Shown here: positions 54,488-64,000 of the stretch, piece by piece
Numbering within the stretch: position 1 is the stretch's first letter
Layout: every line of letters starts with the position of its first letter
DNA from: Terrimicrobiaceae bacterium
GTDB lineage: Bacteria; Verrucomicrobiota; Verrucomicrobiia; Chthoniobacterales; Terrimicrobiaceae
DNA: 64,000 nt
Direction: 5' to 3'
Assembly: GCA_018402345.1 (NCBI GenBank)
Contig: JAGYIV010000008.1
Location: 496,001-560,000, forward strand
Made by a program: the position numbers and the translations under genes
The notes under the pieces: generated by a model
What the model was told of the DNA's origin: nothing
Database searches by the model: none
What the model saw: only the letters and a program-made list of their open reading frames with translations

Positions 54488-55074
54488 CTCGCCTGCTCGT
54501 CTCCACCCGCAACGCCCACAAGATCTCCGAAATTCGGCAAATCCTTGGCTCCGGTTTCGAGGTTTTCGATCTCTCGCTCGTTCCCGACATGCCTGACGTC
54601 GAGGAAACCGGCATCACCTTCGAGGATAATGCCGCGCTCAAGGCCGTTGCCGCCTCGCGGTTGTTCGACGGATGGGTCGTTGCGGACGATTCAGGCCTCG
54701 AGGTCGATGCTCTCGATGGCGCGCCGGGCGTCATCTCCGCCCGCTACTCCGGCCCCGGCGCGACCGATGCCTCGAACCGCGCATTGCTTCTGGAGCGCCT
54801 CGCCGCCGTCAGAGGAAAGTCCCGCTCGGCCCGCTTCCGCTGCGTTCTCTCGCTGGCGAAATCAGGCACTGTTCTCGCCTCCTTCCATGGCACCGTGGAA
54901 GGAACAATCATCAACTCGGAAAAAGGCTCTCTTGGATTCGGCTACGACCCGTTGTTTGTTCCCGAGGGCCACTGCGAGACATTCGCCCAACTCGGCGCGG
55001 AGGTGAAAAACGCGCTCAGCCACCGCGCACGCGCCCTCGACTCGCTCAAAAAGTGGAGCGGTTGGCAGGGGTGA
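54484..55074 (+). CDS. rdgB: dITP/XTP pyrophosphatase (RdgB/HAM1)
   Basis: 196 residues. S-T-R-N-A-H-K-I-S-E-I start, F-E-D-N-A-A-L-K-A, D-D-S-G-L-E-V-D-A-L-D-G-A-P-G-V-I-S-A-R-Y-S-G and L-G-F-G-Y-D-P-L-F are diagnostic. It removes deaminated purine nucleotides from the pool. Overlaps pgeF by four bases. Confidence 0.96.
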   Translation: MTRLLVSTRNAHKISEIRQILGSGFEVFDLSLVPDMPDVEETGITFEDNAALKAVAASRLFDGWVVADDSGLEVDALDGAPGVISARYSGPGATDASNRALLLERLAAVRGKSRSARFRCVLSLAKSGTVLASFHGTVEGTIINSEKGSLGFGYDPLFVPEGHCETFAQLGAEVKNALSHRARALDSLKKWSGWQG

Positions 55075-55131
55075 TTTTTTTGCGGGAGCTTGTCCCGGCG
55101 CCCAGGCACGGATACGTTCCGCAACAGCATC

Positions 55132-56712
55132 ATGCCTAAAGGATCGCTTGCTCTTCTGCTCCACGCCCACCTCCCATGGGTGAGACACCCAGAGCACGAG
55201 GAATTTCTCGAGGAGGACTGGCTCTTCGAGGCTGTTGCCGAGTGCTATATCCCACTCTTGCAACTACTGCGCCGCATGGCGGCGGAGCGCGTCCCCCTCC
55301 GCCTCACGCTCACTCTCACCCCGACACTCTGCGCGATGCTGCGCGACGACCTCCTGCGCGAACGCACCGATCGCCACCTCGAGCGCTCGCTGGAACTCGC
55401 GGCCATGGAACTCGACCGCACCGCACGCGATCCCGAACTGCACACAATCGCCCGCCACTACCACGACCGCTTCCAAAATGCGCTCGATTTCTACCGCCGC
55501 GAAATTTCCGGCGATATCATCGGCGCGTTTGCCCAACTCCAAGAGGATGGCATCCTGGAAATCATCACCTGCGCGGCGACCCACGGATTCCTCCCGCTCA
55601 TGGAAATCGTGCCGGAGGCGATGCGCGCCCAAATCCTCATCGGCCGCGATGAATACCGCGAATGCTTCGGCCGCGATCCCGAGGGGATTTGGCTTCCCGA
55701 GTGTGGCTACGTGCCCCGCATCGATGCTATCCTTCAAGAGGCGAACCTGCGCTGGTTCGTGGTGGATGCCCACGGCCTCATGTATGGGGAACCACGCCCG
55801 CGCTTTGCCATTCACGCCCCCTACTTCACTCCCGCCGGCCCCGCTGTCTTTGGACGCGACCGCGAGTCCAGCAGGCAGGTCTGGAGCGCGCGCGAAGGAT
55901 ATCCGGGCGATCCCGCCTACCGTGATTTCTACAGGGACATCGGCATGGAACTGCCCGAGGACTACCTCCACACCATCCTTCCGAATGTCGGCCACCGCCG
56001 CATCACCGGCCTGAAATACCACCGCATCACCGGCTCGCCCCAAAAAGAACCCTACAACCGCGACTGGGCGATGGCGGCGGCGGACCACCATGCCGGCGAT
56101 TTCCTCGACAGCCGTGTGAGGCAAATCAACCACCTCGCCTCGATCTTGCCTGTCGAACCCCTCGTGCTCAGCCCGTTCGATGCAGAACTCTTCGGCCACT
56201 GGTGGTATGAGGGCCCAGAGTTTTTAAACCTTTTTCTCCGCAAGGCGGCCTACGACCAGACGACATTCCGCCTCGAGACGCCCGGCGACTACCTTCGCCG
56301 AAACCCGACCCAGCAAATGGTCAGCCCCTCGCCTTCGAGCTGGGGCAACAAAGGCTACTGGGAGGTCTGGCTGGACCACTGCAATTCCTGGATCTACCCG
56401 CACCTCCACGCGGCGGCGCGCCGCATGACGGACTCCGCCCGCAAGCACGCCTCGACGCCTTCGCCATTCGCGGACCGCACCCTCCGCCAACTCGCCCGCG
56501 AACTCCTCCTCGCACAATCCAGCGACTGGGCGTTCCTCATGAAAACAGGCACAGCGGTCGAATATGCCACCCGCCGCACGAAGGACCATCTCCTGCGCTT
56601 CACCCGCCTCCACGAAATGCTGGAATCCGGCATTCCTGATGAACCGCTGCTCGAAGCCTGCGAGGAAAGGGACAATCTGTTCCCCAACGTGAACTGGAAG
56701 CACTACCTGTGA
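55132..56712 (+). CDS. GH57 1,4-alpha-glucan branching enzyme (DUF1957 type)
   Basis: 526 residues. H-A-H-L-P-W-V (motif 1), the nucleophile Glu in G-I-W-L-P-E-C-G-Y, the acid/base Asp in S-P-F-D-A-E-L-F-G-H-W-W-Y-E-G-P and a helical C-terminal domain with W-G-x-x-G-Y-W-E-V-W are those of GH57 branching enzymes, which make alpha-1,6 branches in glycogen. ATG 55132 (MPKGSLALLL) is preferred to 55090. The next gene's GTG overlaps its stop. Confidence 0.92.
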   Translation: MPKGSLALLLHAHLPWVRHPEHEEFLEEDWLFEAVAECYIPLLQLLRRMAAERVPLRLTLTLTPTLCAMLRDDLLRERTDRHLERSLELAAMELDRTARDPELHTIARHYHDRFQNALDFYRREISGDIIGAFAQLQEDGILEIITCAATHGFLPLMEIVPEAMRAQILIGRDEYRECFGRDPEGIWLPECGYVPRIDAILQEANLRWFVVDAHGLMYGEPRPRFAIHAPYFTPAGPAVFGRDRESSRQVWSAREGYPGDPAYRDFYRDIGMELPEDYLHTILPNVGHRRITGLKYHRITGSPQKEPYNRDWAMAAADHHAGDFLDSRVRQINHLASILPVEPLVLSPFDAELFGHWWYEGPEFLNLFLRKAAYDQTTFRLETPGDYLRRNPTQQMVSPSPSSWGNKGYWEVWLDHCNSWIYPHLHAAARRMTDSARKHASTPSPFADRTLRQLARELLLAQSSDWAFLMKTGTAVEYATRRTKDHLLRFTRLHEMLESGIPDEPLLEACEERDNLFPNVNWKHYL

Positions 56713-58169
56713 AATTCCCACTCGCGGCGCTCCTTGGTGCCTTGGTTCTCACGGCGTCGATCTCCGCCGCGCACGCGTCAAACGACATCGCCTTTGCCGT
56801 GCCAGAGGATGGCCTCGTCACGCTGGGGGTCTTCGATCCCACTGGCCGCCTCGTCCGCACCCTCCACGCGCTCGAACCGGAGGAGAACTTCCGCAAGGGG
56901 TTGAACGGTTTGATCACTGCATGGGACGGCTCCGATGACACCGGCAAACGCCTTCCGGCTGGCCATTACCACATCCGCGGCTATCTCGTGCCGGAACTTC
57001 CCGTCGAAGGCGTGGCCTACCACTTCAATGATTGGCTCGCCGAAGCAAACGCCCCGCAGATCAATTGGATCGACGACATTGCCGCTCTGCCCGGCGAGGG
57101 CCTTTTGCTCGCGGGGCGGACCGCGCAAGGCACGCTTGTCTGCGCACGCCATGACGCTGAGGACGGATTTGTTTGGAGCATCGCATTTGAGGGCCAACCT
57201 CCCGCTCGCATAGCCCCCTTCGATCGCTCCGTAATTCTCAAGACCGCCTCCACATGGAAGTCGCTCAGCCTCGCCGACGGATCCGCTTCGAACCAGGCGC
57301 TGCCCGCGACGAATCCGGCGTCGGTGGCTGCGTTCACGGCCTTCGGCGACTCGGTCCTCCTCGCCACCGGCGATCGCCTCGAACTCTTTCCTGCCTCCAC
57401 CACCTCGCTGCCAAAACCACCGGCTGTCTTCTCGTCCCTCGCGACCTTTGGTTCCACTCTCATCGGCGCAACGGAGGAGGGCTGCTTCATTTCAACAGAG
57501 ACCAACCCGTTTCAAAAAGTCCCGCTGCCGGTTCGCATCACCTCGCTCTCGCCGGGCGGAGAGTCCACCTTCTGGTTCACTGGCACAGCCATGGACCCCG
57601 ATGAAACACCGCTCGTGGCACAGGCCGACACCAGCGGCGACATCCTCCGCCTGCTCTCCAATGAAGTCGGCTCGCCTCCCCCTGTTCTCGTTCGCGCCCT
57701 GCCGGATGGCACAGGTTTTGTCGTGCTTGCCCAATCGACCACCACCCAAACGATACGCCTCATCCGCAAGGCGGAGGAAAGCGGTTGGACGACCGAATGG
57801 GAGCGAGTGATTCAAAAGACTCCAGCATTCGGGTTTTTCAATGGAACCATCGTGCCGGACGCCTCTGCGGCACCGGAATCAAAATCGTTCCGCATTCGCC
57901 TCACGGAAAATCCGCTCACCGGAGAACATGGAGAAATCAACGTGTGTGCATCGCGCGGCACAGCGGGAACGTTTCTCTCAAGCCTGGATGGACTTCCGCT
58001 TGCCCGGATCAGTGAACGTGCCGACATCACGCGCATCGCCATCGATCGTGGATCCAAAAGCGACTCCGTGCGTGTGTTGCAAGGCACCAACTCGGGCGCC
58101 GAGGAGTTCCTTGTTCAAGACCTCGGAAAAATTATTCCGCTCAACGTGGGCGGAATCGAACTGCCTTGA
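56709..58169 (+). CDS. Exported protein with FlgD-Ig-like N-terminus
   Basis: 486 residues from a GTG overlapping the GH57 stop. Signal peptide (cleaved near A-H-A). Residues about 30-95 resemble a FlgD-type Ig module (G-V-F-D-P-T-G-R-L-V-R-T-L, then W-D-G-S-D-D-T-G-K-R-L-P-A-G-H-Y). The rest consists of repeated short strands with G-D/T-x-L patterns, probably a beta-propeller. No catalytic motif was recognised. Its link to the glycogen enzyme is only positional. Confidence 0.65.
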   Translation: MKFPLAALLGALVLTASISAAHASNDIAFAVPEDGLVTLGVFDPTGRLVRTLHALEPEENFRKGLNGLITAWDGSDDTGKRLPAGHYHIRGYLVPELPVEGVAYHFNDWLAEANAPQINWIDDIAALPGEGLLLAGRTAQGTLVCARHDAEDGFVWSIAFEGQPPARIAPFDRSVILKTASTWKSLSLADGSASNQALPATNPASVAAFTAFGDSVLLATGDRLELFPASTTSLPKPPAVFSSLATFGSTLIGATEEGCFISTETNPFQKVPLPVRITSLSPGGESTFWFTGTAMDPDETPLVAQADTSGDILRLLSNEVGSPPPVLVRALPDGTGFVVLAQSTTTQTIRLIRKAEESGWTTEWERVIQKTPAFGFFNGTIVPDASAAPESKSFRIRLTENPLTGEHGEINVCASRGTAGTFLSSLDGLPLARISERADITRIAIDRGSKSDSVRVLQGTNSGAEEFLVQDLGKIIPLNVGGIELP

Positions 58170-58170
58170 A

Positions 58171-58791
58171 TCAGAATTGCCAGAGCTTGCCCTTCTTGGC
58201 GTCTGCGAAGACCTGCGGGCTCATCATGTAGGAAACTGGAGGATTCGGGAGCTGACTGTCGTCGAGGGTGGGCAGGTGTTTGCCGTGGTTGGCGTCCCAG
58301 GGTTGGCTGGCGGCGATATTGAGCGGCGTGCCGGTGCGGACGAGATCGAAAACCTTCTTGGCAGATTTCAGCGGCATGCGCACACACCCCATCGTGTTCG
58401 GGTAGGGCTTCATGAAGCCCCAGTGCATGCCGTAAGCGGGTTTGAATTCCATCCAGTAGGTCATCGGATAGCCCGCGCCGGGTTGACTGAAGCGGCGGCG
58501 GTTGGCGGTCTTGGAGTAAATCGTGAAATTGCCGTGAGGCGTGGGCGAGGAGGCCTTGCCCACGGTGACAGGCGTAGCGAGCAACACCTCGTTGCCCTCG
58601 ACAACGTAAAGCCGCTGCGCCCCAGTGCTGAGCTTGACCTTCACGGCGGAGGGGTTTGTCGGCGCCTTCACCGGCGGGTCGAAGGTGAACGAATTCTTCT
58701 TCACGGGATCCGTGGTGACACACGCCCCAAGGGCAAGAGCGGATACGGCCACACAAGCGGACATCAACAAGCGAACAGCGGAGTGTTTCAT
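58171..58791 (-). CDS. L,D-transpeptidase-like (YkuD) lipoprotein
   Basis: 206 residues. Lipobox L-G-A-C (Cys 23), then a YkuD domain: V-D/K-L-S-T-G-A-Q-R-L-Y-V, T-P-x-G-N-F-T-I-Y, and the catalytic H-W-G-F-M-K-P-Y-P-N-T-M-G-C-V-R-M-P. The usual S/T-H-G-C has Met in place of His; Cys and Arg remain. YkuD enzymes make 3-3 cross-links or attach proteins to peptidoglycan. It converges with the forward gene at 56709; only one base separates their ends. Confidence 0.87.
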   Translation of the reverse strand: MKHSAVRLLMSACVAVSALALGACVTTDPVKKNSFTFDPPVKAPTNPSAVKVKLSTGAQRLYVVEGNEVLLATPVTVGKASSPTPHGNFTIYSKTANRRRFSQPGAGYPMTYWMEFKPAYGMHWGFMKPYPNTMGCVRMPLKSAKKVFDLVRTGTPLNIAASQPWDANHGKHLPTLDDSQLPNPPVSYMMSPQVFADAKKGKLWQF

Positions 58792-58828
58792 AAATTTTGG
58801 GACATCAACTGTGTTCCATCGAATCCCG

Positions 58829-60349
58829 TCAATATGATTTCGCCCACACCACCCGCTGGCGGCTCGGCTCGCCGGTGAAAATACAAATGCCCGGCTCGGG
58901 CGAATCCTCGAAAGGAATGCAGCGGATCGTGACCTTGAGGTCGTCTTTCACCCGCTCCTCGACTTCCTTCGATCCGTTCCAATGCGCTAGGGCAAACCCG
59001 CCGTGAATCTCAGGCTTTTGACGGTTTTCTGGCGTGAAGAAGGCTTTGAACTCCTCAAGCGAATCGATCTTCCGCGTGTGGGTGTCGCGAAAGGCGGTTG
59101 CGCGCTCGAGAAGAGTTTGCTGGATGCCGTCCAGCATTCCGCCCATCAATCCCGGAATGTCGGCCATCGGCAGAAATTCCTTCTCCTTCGGGCCGCGATC
59201 GCGCCGCGCCACCGCTGCGGTGCCTTGGGCCAAGTCCCGCGGACCGATCTCGATCCGCACAGGCACACCTTTCTTGATCCACTCCCAGTTTTTAACACCA
59301 CCGCCAAGGTCGCGGGTGTCCACCTCGACTCCAAGCGTGGCTCCGTGATAGTCGATCTTGCGCAGCGCCGCAGCCAGCGCCTCTGCGGCTTCCAGCACGG
59401 CCGCGCGACTGTCCTCCTTGGGCGTGATCGGCACGATCACCACATGCGTTGCTGCGATTCTCGGCGGGACCACCAACCCGTCGTCATCGGAATGCATCAT
59501 GATCAAGGTCCCGATCAACCGCGTGCTCACTCCCCAACTGGTCGTCCAGGCATGCTCGAGCTTGCCTTCCCGCGATTGGAACTGGATGCCCGACGCCTTT
59601 GAAAAATTCTGACCGAGGAAGTGCGACGTGCCCGCCTGAATCGCCTTGCGATCCTGAACCATCGCCTCGATGCAGTAGGTCTTCACCGCGCCGGGGAACC
59701 TCTCTCCTTCGCTTTTCTCACCCGTGAGCACAGGCACGGCCAGATAATCGCGTGCGAATGCCTCATAGACGCGCAGCATTTTCATGGTTTCCTCCTCGGC
59801 CTCCTCCCGCGTCTCGTGCGCCGTGTGGCCCTCCTGCCAAAGGAACTCCGCGGTCCGCAGAAACACACGCGGCCGCATTTCCCAGCGAACAACATTCGCC
59901 CACTGGTTAAGCAAAATCGGCAGGTCGCGCCACGATTTCACCCAGCGCGCATACGCCGCCCCGATAATCGTCTCCGAGGTCGGCCTGACCACGAGCGGCT
60001 CGGCCAACTCGCCGGCGGGCACCAATTTTCCATCCTTCGCCTCAAGCCGGTGGTGCGTGACCACCGCGCACTCCTTGGCGAATCCCTCCACATGCGCCGC
60101 TTCCTTCTCAAGGTAACTCAGCGGAATAAACAGCGGAAAATAGGCGTTGCGATGCCCCGTGGCCTTGAACATGCCATCCAGCACCCCTTGCATCCGCTCC
60201 CACAACGCATACCCCCATGGCTTGATCACCATACACCCGCGCACCTCGGAGTTCTCCGCCAAATCCGCCGCACGGACAACTTGCTGATACCACTCCGGAA
60301 AATCCTCGTCCCGTCTCGGAGACAGGGCTGTTTGTTGCTTGTCACTCAT
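58829..60349 (-). CDS. proS: Prolyl-tRNA synthetase, archaeal/eukaryotic-type
   Basis: 506 residues, lacking the bacterial-type insertion domain. Class II motifs: W-G-Y-A-L-W-E-R-M-Q (motif 1 region), R-P-T-S-E-T-I-I and W-E-M-R-P-R-V-F-L-R-T-A-E-F-L-W-Q-E-G-H-T-A (motif 2), then V-P-I-T-P-K-E and R-I-E-I-G-P-R-D-L anticodon-binding segments. The terminal A-K-S-Y is typical of the short type. Start 60349 (MSDKQQTAL) is chosen over 60460 because the extra residues are unlike the family. Confidence 0.95.
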   Translation of the reverse strand: MSDKQQTALSPRRDEDFPEWYQQVVRAADLAENSEVRGCMVIKPWGYALWERMQGVLDGMFKATGHRNAYFPLFIPLSYLEKEAAHVEGFAKECAVVTHHRLEAKDGKLVPAGELAEPLVVRPTSETIIGAAYARWVKSWRDLPILLNQWANVVRWEMRPRVFLRTAEFLWQEGHTAHETREEAEEETMKMLRVYEAFARDYLAVPVLTGEKSEGERFPGAVKTYCIEAMVQDRKAIQAGTSHFLGQNFSKASGIQFQSREGKLEHAWTTSWGVSTRLIGTLIMMHSDDDGLVVPPRIAATHVVIVPITPKEDSRAAVLEAAEALAAALRKIDYHGATLGVEVDTRDLGGGVKNWEWIKKGVPVRIEIGPRDLAQGTAAVARRDRGPKEKEFLPMADIPGLMGGMLDGIQQTLLERATAFRDTHTRKIDSLEEFKAFFTPENRQKPEIHGGFALAHWNGSKEVEERVKDDLKVTIRCIPFEDSPEPGICIFTGEPSRQRVVWAKSY

Positions 60350-60448
60350 ATGCCGCGGCATCATTGCCGCCCGCGCATCCGCGTAAAGCGCATTCTTGAG
60401 GGTTCGAGCTTTGACCCCGTCGCCGCCTCGCCTTATCCACCATGATGC

Positions 60449-61558
60449 ATGAGGAAGCATCCTCCCATCGAGACGGGATCACTTTGGAGCAATCGGCAAC
60501 GCGACGCCCACCCACTCCATGAGGTCTCCTATCGCGCCTGCTTCAAACCGGCTCTCGCAGCCTATTTCATCGATCGATTCACCAGTCCCGGCGACACCGT
60601 GCTGGATCCTTTCATGGGACGCGGCACCACCCTGCTCGAAGCCGCACTTCGCGGACGGCGGGCTGCCGGCGGGGATGCAAATCCGCTCGGCGAAATGCTT
60701 GTCTCCCCGCGCCTCTCCCCACCACCACTCGCTGACGTTGCAATCTGGCTGTCGCGCTTTGATTGGGACCGGGGGATTCAAACTCCAGCAGAACTCCTGA
60801 CATTTTACCATCCAGAGACCCTTCGCCGCATTTGCCTGCTGCGCGAAGCATTCCTCGGCAAACACCTTGATCCAGTCGAATCCTGGGTTCGTATGGTCGC
60901 GCTCAACCGCCTCACTGGCCACTCTCCGGGTTTCTTTTCCGTGCGCACGCTTCCCCCGAACCAAGCAATTTCCCTCGCTGCCCAGCGCGCATTGAATGCA
61001 CGCCACAACCTCAATCCACCGCTGAGGGATGTCGCCGCCTTGATTTTAAAAAAATCCCGATCGCTGCTCCGGCACCCCCTCCCCACCTCCATGACACCCT
61101 CTGCACACCATACCCTTTGGACTGGCCATGCTGAAATGCCCGGACCGCTTGCGGAGGGCTCGGTCACTTTGGCTGTGACATCGCCACCATTTTTAAATGT
61201 GGTTGATTACCGCCGCGACAATTGGCTCCGATGCTGGTTCGCTGGCATCGAGTCCGAAGCCGTTCCGCACTGCAGCGGGTCGATCTGCTCTTGGGAAACG
61301 ATGCTCACAGCCGCTCTCGCTGAAATGCGAAGGTGCCTCAGATCCTGCGGTCATGCCGCGGTCGAAGTGGGAGAAGTCCGTCGAGGAAGTATCCGCCTGG
61401 AAGACCATGTCATCGCATGCGGCCAATCCGCAGGCCTTGTCCCGATCCGCATTCTCATCCACTCGCACGCATTCACCAAGACCTCCAGATGCTGGGGAAT
61501 CGCAAACAATCAGGCTGGAACAAATACCCACCGCGTCGTGTTGTTTCAGAAACAATAA
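60449..61558 (+). CDS. DNA methyltransferase (N4/N6 adenine/cytosine type)
   Basis: 369 residues. Motif I (V-L-D-P-F-M-G-R-G-T-T, about 51-61) binds AdoMet; motif IV is T-S-P-P-F-L-N-V-V-D-Y (about 250), a variant of the N4/N6 amino-methyltransferase T-S-P-P-Y. Motif I is near the N-terminus with IV in the second half. No restriction enzyme gene is next to it, so it looks like an orphan. It is divergently placed to proS. Confidence 0.83.
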   Translation: MRKHPPIETGSLWSNRQRDAHPLHEVSYRACFKPALAAYFIDRFTSPGDTVLDPFMGRGTTLLEAALRGRRAAGGDANPLGEMLVSPRLSPPPLADVAIWLSRFDWDRGIQTPAELLTFYHPETLRRICLLREAFLGKHLDPVESWVRMVALNRLTGHSPGFFSVRTLPPNQAISLAAQRALNARHNLNPPLRDVAALILKKSRSLLRHPLPTSMTPSAHHTLWTGHAEMPGPLAEGSVTLAVTSPPFLNVVDYRRDNWLRCWFAGIESEAVPHCSGSICSWETMLTAALAEMRRCLRSCGHAAVEVGEVRRGSIRLEDHVIACGQSAGLVPIRILIHSHAFTKTSRCWGIANNQAGTNTHRVVLFQKQ

Positions 61559-61605
61559 GGCCCATCCCGAGCGATCCAGCTTGCGATGACCCGTTCCTTT
61601 CCCGA

Positions 61606-61971
61606 ATGATCCGACCTGTTATGAAATTCACTGGTCGTTGGTTCTTGGGCTTCGGACTTTTTCTCATCCTGTGTGGCATTGCTGGATATCTCTCCAACCC
61701 ATCGGGAGCGAAAACCGCCCTGCTGTCTGGTGGAACCTTTGGGCTTCTTTCGGCGTTTTGGGGATTCCTCATGTTGCGCGGGGTCACCCACGCACGCCTT
61801 GCCGCCCTCATCTCCACCACATTCCTGACCGCGGTGTTTTCCTGGAGGGCCTCGGTCGGATGGATGGCTGTCGCCGCCGGGGAACCAAAACTATTCGCAG
61901 CCTCATTGATCACCCTCATGCTGGCTGGGTCGTGCCTCTCTATCGCTGTTCTCCTGAAATCTTGGCGTTAA
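61606..61971 (+). CDS. TMEM14-like small membrane protein
   Basis: 121 residues with four predicted helices. G-F-G-L-F-L-I-L-C-G-I-A-G-Y-L, S-G-G-T-F-G-L-L-S-A-F-W-G and L-M-L-R-G follow the TMEM14/UPF0136 layout of small-residue-rich helices. Function in bacteria is unknown. Either ATG 61606 or ATG 61621 can be the start. Confidence 0.65.
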   Translation: MIRPVMKFTGRWFLGFGLFLILCGIAGYLSNPSGAKTALLSGGTFGLLSAFWGFLMLRGVTHARLAALISTTFLTAVFSWRASVGWMAVAAGEPKLFAASLITLMLAGSCLSIAVLLKSWR

Positions 61972-61973
61972 TG

Positions 61974-62012
61974 CAAAAAAAAGCCCGGTGATTTGTTTCC
62001 AAATCACCGGGC
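61974..62012 (-). terminator. Terminator of the rRNA operon
   Basis: A 12-bp perfect stem, GCCCGGTGATTT with AAATCACCGGGC and a six-base loop, is followed on the reverse strand by eight T residues. It ends just beyond the 5S gene and also sits three bases after the TMEM14-like stop. Confidence 0.92.
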
Positions 62013-62018
62013 ATAACT

Positions 62019-62130
62019 CTGGCAACGACCTACTCTCGCACAACCTATAGATGCACTACCATCGGCTCTGCAGCGTTTCACTTCCGTGTTCGGTATGGGA
62101 ACGGGTGGGGCCACTGCGCGGGATCACCAG
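62019..62130 (-). rRNA. rrf: 5S ribosomal RNA
   Basis: The reverse strand begins CTGGTGATCCCGCGCAGTGG and contains the invariant CCGTTCCCATACCGAACACG stretch and the closing GCGAGAGTAGGTCGTTGCCAG. Ends are set from the paired termini CTGG...CCAG; true ends may differ by a few bases. It follows 23S after a spacer of about 140 bases. Confidence 0.96.
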
Positions 62131-62267
62131 ACTTCGATAATCAAGAATCCCAATTAGAGATTCCAAATTAACGCCTGTCTAGCGGCCAGAAGATGTCAGA
62201 GAACAAGCAATGTTCTTTGAAAATCGCACATTAGGTAAAAAAACACAGTTCCAAATTTGGAGCTGAA

Positions 62268-64000
<1,733 letters not shown>

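Overview
The window is GC-rich bacterial DNA. Gene content and style suggest a Verrucomicrobiota-like (PVC) bacterium: a PEP-CTERM protein, a TonB receptor followed by a PepSY protein, exbB, exbD and tonB, a GH57 branching enzyme, short archaeal-type ProRS, and alanine/proline-rich tails on ribosomal proteins. This placement is an inference. None of the ribosomal-protein genes checked has a recognisable Shine-Dalgarno core.

Layout. 1-1.8 kb: the 3' end of mutL, a GNAT acetyltransferase and a sugar-phosphate nucleotidyltransferase. 2.0-15.8 kb: one long forward S10-spc-alpha type cluster (rplD to rpsD, with secY, adk, map, infA, rpmJ). It lacks rpsJ, rplC, rpsN, rpmD, rpoA and rplQ, and has an extra exported coiled-coil gene between rpsS and rplV. 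15.8-30.9 kb: an accessory region with arrays of a palindromic repeat, a RAYT-type transposase gene sitting among those repeats, three toxin-antitoxin modules, a cyclase-homology receptor coupled to an MscS channel with a cNMP-binding-like domain, a PEP-CTERM protein and a response regulator/PAS histidine kinase pair. 31-36.3 kb: housekeeping genes (purE, Sua5, murJ, thyA, folA, tatD). 36.3-42 kb: a possible small RNA, a decayed copy of the pheT 3' end, then a reverse-strand TonB uptake operon that ends at the real pheT 3' end. 42-46.5 kb: rpmI-rplT-pheS-pheT with a MITE-like element between rplT and pheS. 46.6-49.5 kb: a His-rich outer-membrane protein, purU, a DUF983 protein and a lipocalin. 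49.5-58.2 kb: a forward run with a peptide-binding lipoprotein, small lipoprotein, TolC-like protein, pgeF, rdgB, GH57 enzyme and an exported FlgD-Ig-like protein. 58.2-62 kb: an L,D-transpeptidase, proS, a DNA methyltransferase and a TMEM14-like protein. 62-64 kb: the 5S gene and the 3' part of the 23S gene, on the reverse strand.

At least nine genes, several of them normally essential (map, murJ, pheT), are interrupted by single-base indels. Four of these (map, murJ, exbD and the histidine kinase) are restored by adding one base to a homopolymer run. Most are therefore probably sequence errors, and those loci are annotated as single genes spanning the shift.

The most interesting signals are the repeat/RAYT system with an associated toxin-antitoxin cassette, the pheT 3'-end duplication flanking the TonB cluster, the foreign gene inside the S10 operon, and the cyclase-like/channel pair whose catalytic and nucleotide-binding residues look degenerate.
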